Shown in pieces: positions 49,461-56,029 of a stretch of DNA of 56,029 bases. The stretch is taken from contig NZ_LMZQ01000032.1 of NCBI RefSeq assembly GCF_001442625.1, forward strand, positions 1-56,029, given 5' to 3'. This stretch comes from Pedobacter ginsenosidimutans. Its GTDB lineage: Bacteria; Bacteroidota; Bacteroidia; Sphingobacteriales; Sphingobacteriaceae. The translations under genes and the position numbers were made by a program. The notes below the pieces were generated by a model, which did not search any database, was not told where the DNA came from, and saw only the letters and a program-made list of their open reading frames with translations. The first letter of the stretch is position 1. Every line of letters starts with the position of its first letter.

Positions 49461-50198
49461 CTAGACATATAGTTTTTGGCATTTTTTACAGAAATAAGTC
49501 TGTCGATGTGTTCTGCCGAGTTCCTTTTTCTCCATCTTATGTTTAAGCGGGCACTCTTTCCGACTATATATCTCCCAATGCTTACTTAATGTATTTTCCT
49601 TTTTCCATTTTAAAAAATCAAAACTATAATTTCTGGCTTCCTTAACCATTGCCTTTAATTTTGCAGGTGGTAAATTTTCAATTTTGGTTAAGGGATGTAT
49701 GCAAGTACGATATAAAACCTCGTTTTTAATAATGTTACCCACTCCACTAAAAATCTGCTGATCCAGCAATACGTCGCAAACCGCCGCCTGGGGTTTTTCT
49801 TTTAACTTTTTAATAGCTGCACTGCTGTCCCACTCATCAGCCATTACATCGTTTTCCCAGTTGTAATGTTTTTTAACATTTCCTTCCAGGAGGTCAATTT
49901 TGCAGGTATAAAAGTTTAATTCATCTTTTTTAAAGATCAGTCCCAATTTTAATGGCGCTTTTTTACGCTCATTAATTAAATAACTGCCAAATAGCATAAA
50001 ATGAATACGGATTGTGAAATCGTTAAAACAGATCAGGAAATGTTTACCCCAGCTCTTAAAATCCTGGATCTTTTCATGGAGCAATCTATCCTTGTCTAAA
50101 TTTTTTGCATTGCCTGCCACTTCCAGTACTTCTGGGTTACCCAAATGGAGCGCTTTGACTAAATCTTTTAATATCACTATTGATGGACCTTCGGGCAT
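49461..50198 (-). CDS. Fpg/Nei-family DNA glycosylase
   Basis: A 245-residue bifunctional DNA glycosylase/AP lyase of the endonuclease VIII (Nei) group, which removes oxidised bases. Pro2 and Glu3 in MPEGP are the catalytic N-terminus, and Lys52 (GKHFLI) is at the position of the Nei lysine. The helix-two-turn-helix region includes QIFSGVGNIIKNEVLY, and a C-terminal zinc finger is formed by CPLKH and FCKKCQ. The gene starts 1 base after the stop of the KTSC gene, so the two are co-transcribed. Confidence 0.92.
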   Translation of the reverse strand: MPEGPSIVILKDLVKALHLGNPEVLEVAGNAKNLDKDRLLHEKIQDFKSWGKHFLICFNDFTIRIHFMLFGSYLINERKKAPLKLGLIFKKDELNFYTCKIDLLEGNVKKHYNWENDVMADEWDSSAAIKKLKEKPQAAVCDVLLDQQIFSGVGNIIKNEVLYRTCIHPLTKIENLPPAKLKAMVKEARNYSFDFLKWKKENTLSKHWEIYSRKECPLKHKMEKKELGRTHRQTYFCKKCQKLYV

Positions 50199-50199
50199 A

Positions 50200-50403
50200 T
50201 TATTCTTCCTCGAGTTTCTGGAATTTAAATTTATCCTTAATGTTGCTGTTAAAATACCGTCCTTTTGATCCAGAGGCTTTTAACATTTTATAAACCCGCT
50301 CTGGAACATTTTTGTAGCGGTATACTATATCTGTTACGAATATGATTTTAAGTATTTTAGCAGCTGCATCATAACTAAAATAGTTGATTACTGATGATGG
50401 CAT
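50200..50403 (-). CDS. KTSC-domain protein
   Basis: A 67-residue single-domain protein of the KTSC type. Its core is VYRYKNVPERVYKMLKASGS followed by KGRYFNSNIKD, the family pattern. The domain is found alone or attached to other domains and its role is unknown; nucleic-acid-related functions have been suggested from its partners. Here it precedes a Nei-type DNA glycosylase gene by 1 base. Confidence 0.85.
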   Translation of the reverse strand: MPSSVINYFSYDAAAKILKIIFVTDIVYRYKNVPERVYKMLKASGSKGRYFNSNIKDKFKFQKLEEE

Positions 50404-50449
50404 AACTTTAGGTTTACACCTTAAAAAACAGCTGCATTTAAAAATGGTT

Positions 50450-50830
50450 TTAATCGTTTTTAAGCTCCGATTCTTCTTTCGCTACCTTAATTTTTTCCTT
50501 TTTAAGGTCAATTCTGATGATGTTATACAAACTCATATAAACGTTGGCAATCCATACAATAGCGAAGAAGGAAATAACATAACCACGCCAATCGGGATAA
50601 ATTAACTTGAATTTGGTTATGAAAAGCAAGATTGCCGTTACATAATGACTGAAACAATATTCGCAGGTAAAAACATAAAAAAACTTTCGTTTAATCAACT
50701 TATTACAATTCTTCGAACGGTCTACACAAAATTCACGTGCTTCTTTAAATATTTCTTCTTTGGTAACTGTCCATGCGATGCAAGCTACGGGTAAGGCCAT
50801 TACAAAGAGATAATATATGTGTGCTTCCAT
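50450..50830 (-). CDS. Hypothetical membrane protein with CxxC motif
   Basis: A 126-residue protein from ATG 50830; the longer frame to 50857 begins with unconvincing sequence. Three hydrophobic segments are visible (about 3-20, 66-82 and 90-110). A TCEYCFSHYVTAILLF segment resembles the CxxC-membrane pattern of DUF1360-like proteins, but the assignment is weak. It ends in a charged tail (KKEKIKVAKEESELKND). Upstream of the KTSC gene on the same strand, with 46 bases between. Confidence 0.65.
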   Translation of the reverse strand: MEAHIYYLFVMALPVACIAWTVTKEEIFKEAREFCVDRSKNCNKLIKRKFFYVFTCEYCFSHYVTAILLFITKFKLIYPDWRGYVISFFAIVWIANVYMSLYNIIRIDLKKEKIKVAKEESELKND

Positions 50831-50943
50831 GGTAATCAAATTCAGGTATAAGTACAACCTTAAAGCCTTGAAAATGTTTAGTTAAGCGATAAACATTTTG
50901 AGTATATTTATGTTAATTAAGATATATCTAATCACTTATTGTT

Positions 50944-51132
50944 ATGGAAAGATCAGAAATTATATCTCTTTTAGAGGTAATCAATCAACAGGTTAGTTCT
51001 TCGGTTTTAGGTGGGATGGAAGAAGAGTATGAAGAATTAGAAAGCATGGGCCTGATTAAAATTAACCGCGAATCGGTACAATGGTCGTCTGCTATGACGC
51101 CTGCAGGAAATGCTTATTTGGGGCATGATTAG
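50944..51132 (+). CDS. Hypothetical small protein, 62 residues
   Basis: A 62-residue acidic protein starting MERSEIISLLEVINQQVSSS. The sequence LESMGLIKINRESVQWSSAM with TPAGNAYL is like the wing of a small winged-helix domain, without a clear family. It is divergent from the membrane protein gene and precedes the long gap before the HipA-like gene. It could be a small DNA-binding partner of that operon, but this is speculative. Confidence 0.55.
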   Translation: MERSEIISLLEVINQQVSSSVLGGMEEEYEELESMGLIKINRESVQWSSAMTPAGNAYLGHD

Positions 51133-51676
51133 CAGGGATCAAAGAATTCAGCAATCTGATGGAGTTCTGTATGGAAGGTAAAAACTTTAAGACCTCATTT
51201 GAACAAAGGAGAGCGTCAAAATAAATTGATTATCTCTATGATTTGGAAAGCAATTGGAGTGGTTCTTCGCTTAAGGTAATCCCGTCCCCGTTTCTGCCCC
51301 GATGAAGAACCGGGGCATTTCACTATGGTCGGGTTTAAGTTAATTGGTCCCTGCTCTTAGCTTCGTTTTCCCTGCAGTAGCCAACTCACTTAACACCCTG
51401 ACTTTGAAATAAATTACTGTTCTAGCCATATAGTCCTGATGGAAATGGACCCCGATTTTTCTTCGGGGGAATGCACAGCAGGACTGAACCCTCACTAATG
51501 GCTACTGGCTTTGCGCTTCAAAAAAATAACTGTTTATTTTTAACGATTGATCAGCAGACCTCCCATCAGAATCTTTACGACTAAACTTTGACCAATTTAT
51601 TGTTGGAATTCTGCTAAATTTGCAGCAAGTTTAGAATTGTGCCTAAATAAAATAAATGGTCATTCTATCTGCAGAT
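51133..51676. other. Structured non-coding region before the HipA-like operon
   Basis: No supported gene in 544 bases. Several strong pairings lie here. TGCCCCG pairs with CGGGGCA (51295-51301, 51311-51317). A nested set pairs TAGCCAT/ATGGCTA (51423-51429, 51498-51504), AGTCCTG/CAGGACT (51432-51438, 51479-51485) and CCCCGA/TCGGGG (51450-51455, 51463-51468). CAGTAGCCA (51375-51383) pairs with TGGCTACTG (51499-51507), which competes with the first outer helix. It may be a structured RNA or a repeat-element relic. Confidence 0.55.
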
Positions 51677-52468
51677 ATGAACGATTTACAACTTAGAACG
51701 GTAAATGTAACCAGATACGTTACGCCTTTGCGCGAGGGTGGCTCTTTGCCTGCTATTGCCGAGGCGGATGATAACTTTTTATATGTACTGAAATTTAGAG
51801 GAGCCGGACAGGGGACCCGGGCTTTAATTGCCGAACTAATTGGTGGCGAAATAGCCCGCTATTTAGGTTTGCGTGTACCTGAATTGGTTTTTGCCAATTT
51901 AGATGAAGCTTTTGGGAGAACAGAACCCGATGAAGAAATCCAGGATCTGCTAAAGGCCAGCGTGGGCTTAAATTTGGCGTTACACTATTTATCTGGCGCA
52001 ATAACATTCGATCCGACTGTAACTACCGTTGATGCTAAACTTGCTTCGCAGATTGTATGGCTAGATTGTTTTTTAACCAACATGGACCGTACCTGCAGAA
52101 ACACCAATATGTTGCTGTGGCATAAGGAGCTTTGGTTAATCGACCATGGTGCTGCATTATATTTTCATCATTCTTGGCAAAATTGGGAAGAACAGGCTAT
52201 TAAACCCTTCTTTTTGGTTAAAGATCACGTATTGTTACCGTGGGCTACTGAACTCGAAAGTGTAAATGATGAATTCAGCAAACTACTTAGCCCTGAAAAG
52301 ATCAAATCTGTTATTAATTTAATCCCTGACGACTGGTTAGAAGGCGAAACGAACTTTGAAAGCAAAGCAGCACACCGTAATGCCTATACGCATTTCCTTA
52401 CTACCAGGTTAACTCATTCAACTATATTCTTAAAAGAAGCACAGCATGCAAGGGAAATTCTTATTTGA
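51677..52468 (+). CDS. HipA-like kinase (HipA_2 type)
   Basis: A 263-residue compact HipA-type protein kinase; ATG 51677 is preferred to the upstream in-frame ATG at 51656. ATP-binding Lys39 is in YVLKFRGAGQG. The catalytic loop TNMDRTCRNTNML has Asp137 and Asn142/Asn144, and the metal-binding Asp156 is in LIDHGAAL. It lacks the N-terminal region of classical HipA and no HipB-like repressor is encoded next to it. HipA kinases phosphorylate targets such as aminoacyl-tRNA synthetases; the target here is unknown. Its end overlaps the DUF3037 gene by 23 bases. Confidence 0.85.
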   Translation: MNDLQLRTVNVTRYVTPLREGGSLPAIAEADDNFLYVLKFRGAGQGTRALIAELIGGEIARYLGLRVPELVFANLDEAFGRTEPDEEIQDLLKASVGLNLALHYLSGAITFDPTVTTVDAKLASQIVWLDCFLTNMDRTCRNTNMLLWHKELWLIDHGAALYFHHSWQNWEEQAIKPFFLVKDHVLLPWATELESVNDEFSKLLSPEKIKSVINLIPDDWLEGETNFESKAAHRNAYTHFLTTRLTHSTIFLKEAQHAREILI

Positions 52469-52829
52469 GTACGCTGTGATTCGCGTAATGCCTAGGGTAG
52501 AACGTGAAGAATTTATTAATGTTGGCATTATTTTGTTCTGTGCCAAGCAAAAATTTCTAAAAAGTGTTTTTTCCCTGGATGAGACAAGGCTAAAGGCTTT
52601 TTCTGCGGAGATAGATTTAGAAGAGCTAAAAGAGAACTTATGTGCTTTTGAAAGAATAAGTATGTCTGCAAAAGGATCAGGTCCCATTGGTCAATATGAC
52701 CAGGCTTCTCGTTTTAGGTGGCTTACGGCAACCAGAAGCACGGTAGTGCAATGCTCAAAAGTGCATCCTGGCTTTTGCGATGATGCCGAAGAAACGCTGT
52801 TAAGGCTGCATAAGGAGCTTGTTTTATAG
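52446..52829 (+). CDS. DUF3037-family protein
   Basis: A 127-residue protein matching the DUF3037 pattern: FEYAVIRVMPRVEREEFINVG at the start, then GIILFCAKQKFL, and PGFCDDAEETLLRLHKEL at the end. Function unknown. DUF3037 genes are often found next to HipA_2-type kinase genes, and here they overlap by 23 bases, so the two products probably act together, perhaps as kinase and regulator. Its end overlaps the helicase frame by 11 bases. Confidence 0.85.
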   Translation: MQGKFLFEYAVIRVMPRVEREEFINVGIILFCAKQKFLKSVFSLDETRLKAFSAEIDLEELKENLCAFERISMSAKGSGPIGQYDQASRFRWLTATRSTVVQCSKVHPGFCDDAEETLLRLHKELVL

Positions 52830-54825
52830 TAAACAGTTTACAATTAGCAGTCTTCAGTTATCAGGCAAACAATTTAACAATCTAGAAATTCAACAATTAA
52901 GCCATTTATCCTTGCCAAAAGAATATTTCAAAAAACTCCAGGATCTGCTCGATACCGAACGCAACGAAGATTTACAATCGTATTTAAAACTTACTGAAAA
53001 TACTTCGGCAGCCGATAGGAGGGCCTTGGGTTTAACCTGGTACCCTATTGCAATCAGGAATACCGAAATAGGCCGTGGCGATTATTTAACTGTAGAGTTG
53101 GAAAGGACTACCCATCAGGATTTTTCTCATCAGTTCCGTTTTGGTTCTGCTGTGGTATTATTTTCTAATCACGATGCCAAAGAAGATCGGATAGAGGGGA
53201 TTATAAATCACCAAAGTGGTAGCAGGATGAAAATCAGCTTCCGTGTTGATGAACTACCAGACTGGACCAGAGATGGCAAACTCGGTGTAGACTTACTTTT
53301 TGATAATAACAGTTACGACGAAATGCAGAGTGCTCTTAAACAGGCTACGCATTTGGCAGAAAATGAATCAGAAAATAAACTGATCCGTATTTTAACGAAA
53401 GGAGAAAAACCTTCATTTCAGGGAGAAGAGAAATTTATCATTCCAAATACACTAAACGACTCGCAGCAATTAGCGGTGAATAAAATTATTGCAGCTGATC
53501 ATTTGGCTGTGGTTCATGGTCCGCCAGGCACCGGAAAAACAACAACACTTGTGCATGCTATAAAATCGTTGGTTAAACACAACGATCAAAAAATTCTGGT
53601 GGTAGCACCAAGTAATACTGCTGTTGATTTACTTACTGAGAAGTTAGCTGCTGAAGGGCTAAAAGTAATCCGTGTGGGTAATCCAGCAAGGGTTTCAGAA
53701 AGATTGCTTGCTGCTACTCTTGATCATCAGATGGCCGAGCATCCGGAGATGAAAACGATTAAGGCTTTAAAAAAACAAGCCAGCGAGTATAAAAATATGG
53801 CCCACAAATACAAGCGGAGTTTTGGCAAAGCAGAACGCGATCAACGTAAGGCCTTGTTTGATGAAGCGCATAAAATTGGAAAAGAAGTAGAAAAAACAGA
53901 GCAGTACATTATGGATAATCTGTTTACTAAAGCACAGATTATTACCGCCACCCTGGTGGGAGCCAACCACTATACTGTTCGGAATTTAAAGTATAATACC
54001 ATTGTAATTGATGAAGCTGGACAGGCTTTAGAACCTGCTTGTTGGATACCGATTTTAAAAGCTCAGAAAGTAATATTGGCTGGCGATCATTTTCAGCTTT
54101 CTCCAACCATAAAATCAAATGAAGCGGCCAGAAATGGTTTAAGTAATACTTTACTAGAAAAAGCAGTAAATCTTCATCCAGAGTCAGTTGTGTTGTTAAA
54201 AGAGCAATATAGAATGAACAAAGATATTATGGGGTATTCATCTCAGGTATTTTACAAAAGTGAGTTAATAGCGCATCACTCTGTTGCCGATCATTTATTG
54301 TTTACTGGCGATCAGCCGATTCAATTTATCGATACGGCAGGCTGTAGTTTTGACGAAAAATTAGATGGAACAAGTACAACCAATCCTGATGAAGCTGCAT
54401 TTTTGGTCAAACATTTAACGCATTTAGTAAATAATTTGACAGATCAGTCTTTAACAGACAACTTTCCGTCTGTTGCTATTGTTTCCCCTTATAAACAGCA
54501 GGTTCAGATTTTAAATGCGTTGGTTCAGGAAAATGAAATTTTAAATCCATATCGCAATAAAATTGCAGTAAATACCATTGATAGCTTTCAGGGGCAAGAA
54601 CGTGATGTGGTTTATATTAGCCTGACCCGGAGTAATGGCGATGGAAGTATCGGATTTTTATCAGATACAAGGAGAATGAATGTTGCCATGACGAGGGCGA
54701 GGAAAAAGCTGGTTATTATTGGCGATAGCGCTACATTATCGAAATCTAATTTTTATGCTGAATTTATTCAATATGCAGAACAATTGGGTGCATACCACAG
54801 CGCCTGGGAATTTATGGAGTTGTAG
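52819..54825 (+). CDS. UPF1/IGHMBP2-like superfamily 1 helicase
   Basis: An SF1 AAA-type helicase, 668 residues from the first possible TTG (52819) or 637 from TTG 52912. No ATG is in a suitable place, and the family usually starts near YFKKLQDLL, which follows 52912. Walker A is HGPPGTGKTTTL (about residues 234-245), Walker B is VIDEAGQALEPA (about 394-405), and later motifs are EQYRMNKDIM, IDSFQGQERDVVYISLTRS and RMNVAMTRARKKLVIIG. Residues 1-31 of the long version are encoded by a 7-base-period repeat. It unwinds DNA or RNA; overlap with DUF3037 points to one operon. Confidence 0.9.
   Translation: MFYSKQFTISSLQLSGKQFNNLEIQQLSHLSLPKEYFKKLQDLLDTERNEDLQSYLKLTENTSAADRRALGLTWYPIAIRNTEIGRGDYLTVELERTTHQDFSHQFRFGSAVVLFSNHDAKEDRIEGIINHQSGSRMKISFRVDELPDWTRDGKLGVDLLFDNNSYDEMQSALKQATHLAENESENKLIRILTKGEKPSFQGEEKFIIPNTLNDSQQLAVNKIIAADHLAVVHGPPGTGKTTTLVHAIKSLVKHNDQKILVVAPSNTAVDLLTEKLAAEGLKVIRVGNPARVSERLLAATLDHQMAEHPEMKTIKALKKQASEYKNMAHKYKRSFGKAERDQRKALFDEAHKIGKEVEKTEQYIMDNLFTKAQIITATLVGANHYTVRNLKYNTIVIDEAGQALEPACWIPILKAQKVILAGDHFQLSPTIKSNEAARNGLSNTLLEKAVNLHPESVVLLKEQYRMNKDIMGYSSQVFYKSELIAHHSVADHLLFTGDQPIQFIDTAGCSFDEKLDGTSTTNPDEAAFLVKHLTHLVNNLTDQSLTDNFPSVAIVSPYKQQVQILNALVQENEILNPYRNKIAVNTIDSFQGQERDVVYISLTRSNGDGSIGFLSDTRRMNVAMTRARKKLVIIGDSATLSKSNFYAEFIQYAEQLGAYHSAWEFMEL
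52829..52911 (+). repeat. Heptad tract between DUF3037 and the helicase core
   Basis: The bases read in 7-base steps (AGTTTAC, AATTAGC, AGTCTTC, AGTTATC) like other heptad tracts. It lies where the helicase start codon should be. Confidence 0.6.
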
Positions 54826-54878
54826 CCATAAATGGTTCCTTTTTATATCTGCTTCATATTATATGGCGCAAGTTGAAG

Positions 54879-56029
54879 CTAAACCTTTTCCAGTTTCTTT
54901 TCTTCTGTGAGTTTCCCTGATATGCTTGCTCCGGCAATCAGCAGTTCGTTCGTAATCATTTTTGTATATTCAGTGATTTCTGATTTGAAATCTTTTACGG
55001 ATGAGCCTGAGCGTATTTCTTCTAACCTTTTTTCCCATTGTCCGGTAAGTTCAGCCTGTGCTATCTGTTTATCCTTAACTACTTCGTAAACAGCCAAACC
55101 TTTATTGGTAGGTACAAGATTCCGCTTTTCCCTTGTAATATATTCTCTGGTGATTAAGGTTTCGATAATGGATGCACGAGTTGCCGGAGTACCTAAACCG
55201 CTATCTTTCATGGCGTAGCGTAATTCTTCATCTTCAATCTCTTTGCCGCATGTTTCGAGCGCTTTTAATAGCGAAGCCTCATTGTACATTGGCTTTGGTT
55301 TAGTCTGCTTTTCTAAAAGAGATTTTTCCGTTATAGGCAATTGTTCTCCAACCGCAACCTTTGGTAAGGCGGCATTGTCTTCATCCTTTTTGTCATCTTC
55401 AGGGTCATTAAAAACAGCCCGCCAGCCTGCAGAGCGAATTACCGTTCCATTGGCCACAAAGGTAACTCCCGATTGAATGGTTATTTTAGTTAACTCCTTA
55501 ATACATTCCTGGTGAAAAGCCTCAATCATACGACCAACAACCATATCGTATACAGCCTGTTTATCTGCGCTTAGCCCATAGGCCTGTTCGCCAGTAGGTA
55601 AAACAGCATGGTGATCGGTTACTTTTTTAGCGTTAACACTTCGCTTATTTAAAGTAATGGTTTGCAAAAACTGCGCTTGTTTTCCAAAATCAGCATGATC
55701 GGTGAATTTTGCGATCAAATCTGGAACTCCGGCAAAAACATCATCACCAATGTAGCGCGATCCGGTACGCGGGTAAGAAACCAATTTACTCTCGTACAGG
55801 TTTTGTAAAATATTAAGTGTTTGATCGGCAGTGTATCCCTTTTTTTTATTGGCCTCTTGCTGTAAACTGCTTAAGTCATGCAATAATGGAGGTGGTTCCT
55901 TTCTTGGTTTAGCTTCTACAGCCGTAATGTTTCCGCCAGTTGGAAAGCCAGAAGCCACATCCTCTACAAGCGCAAATAACTTTTCTACTTCTTCCTTTTC
56001 TTTATAATTCGAGGTTGATATAGCCTTAA
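54879..56029 (-). CDS. topB: DNA topoisomerase III, C-terminal part (5' end outside window)
   Basis: The visible 382 codons are the later part of a type IA topoisomerase of TopB type. The frame is open to the window edge, so the GTG at 55958 is internal. The active-site region is LVSYPRTGSRYIGDDVF with the catalytic tyrosine, and ELRYAMKDSGLGTPATRASI with LITREYITREKRNL is the domain-IV signature. The protein stops soon after KMITNELLIAGASISGKL, with no zinc-finger or cysteine-rich C-terminal domain. It converges on the helicase gene with 53 bases between. Confidence 0.93.
   Translation of the reverse strand, partial: KAISTSNYKEKEEVEKLFALVEDVASGFPTGGNITAVEAKPRKEPPPLLHDLSSLQQEANKKKGYTADQTLNILQNLYESKLVSYPRTGSRYIGDDVFAGVPDLIAKFTDHADFGKQAQFLQTITLNKRSVNAKKVTDHHAVLPTGEQAYGLSADKQAVYDMVVGRMIEAFHQECIKELTKITIQSGVTFVANGTVIRSAGWRAVFNDPEDDKKDEDNAALPKVAVGEQLPITEKSLLEKQTKPKPMYNEASLLKALETCGKEIEDEELRYAMKDSGLGTPATRASIIETLITREYITREKRNLVPTNKGLAVYEVVKDKQIAQAELTGQWEKRLEEIRSGSSVKDFKSEITEYTKMITNELLIAGASISGKLTEEKKLEKV

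Noticed and set aside
51133..51676. Insertion-sequence or group II intron fragment
   Set aside because: No transposase or reverse-transcriptase frame, no target duplication and no domain V-like hairpin could be found; structured RNA or repeat relic is a better description.

Overview
The window looks like chromosomal DNA of a Sphingobacteriaceae bacterium (phylum Bacteroidota), most likely a Pedobacter-like genus. The grounds are a SusC/SusD pair, lipoproteins and TonB-dependent receptors of Bacteroidota type, promoters fitting the Bacteroidota pattern TTTG-N19/20-TAnnTTTG, AT-rich intergenic DNA, LytTR/LytS regulators, and abundant REP-like and seven-base-period intergenic repeats. I saw no rRNA, tRNA, CRISPR array, phage or intact insertion sequence. 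Both edges cut genes: a susC-like gene at the left and a topoisomerase III gene at the right.

Layout. 1-7.5 kb: SusC/SusD, then a divergent set of a phosphonatase-like HAD hydrolase, a zinc-type dehydrogenase and an OPA-type MFS transporter around a control region with three inverted repeats; this looks like an organophosphonate or phosphate-ester utilisation unit. 7.5-14 kb: small unknown proteins, a MaoC dehydratase, a TonB receptor under an evident palindromic operator, and a hotdog thioesterase behind ten perfect copies of a 7-bp repeat. 14-24 kb: SpmAB-like membrane protein, S9 peptidase, yidC and pyrG, a decayed gene, a DinB protein and a lipoprotein. 24-36 kb: mostly housekeeping (MarR-GNAT fusion, kdsB, deoxynucleoside kinase, trpS, PlsC-type acyltransferase, gatC, a split MacB/LolD-type ABC system, PduO adenosyltransferase, ispD, queA, aminotransferase). 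36-42 kb: CDF transporter-Nudix-bioA operon, ArsR-SRPBCC pair, VOC protein, MmcQ/YjbR protein and a DnaQ/GIY-YIG fusion nuclease. 42-46 kb: outer-membrane protein, receiver protein, and a LytS-type kinase between two LytTR regulators. 46.5-49.3 kb: a CarH/LitR-type B12 photoreceptor regulator with crtB and idi. 49.4-56 kb: Nei-type glycosylase with a KTSC protein, small membrane protein, a structured non-coding stretch, then an overlapping HipA-like kinase, DUF3037 and UPF1-like helicase operon, and topoisomerase III.

The most unusual signals are four. (1) A dispersed family of seven-base-periodic repeats, often folded as long hairpins between genes, has apparently entered the coding sequence of bioA twice and the leader or N-terminus of the helicase gene. 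(2) The HipA-like/DUF3037/helicase operon has no recognisable HipB but a structured non-coding region in front. (3) An almost identical 17-mer lies in the promoters of two unlinked regulator genes (MarR-GNAT and ArsR). (4) The divergent phosphonate-type locus has stacked palindromes. All functional statements rest on reading sequence and motifs; no database search was run.
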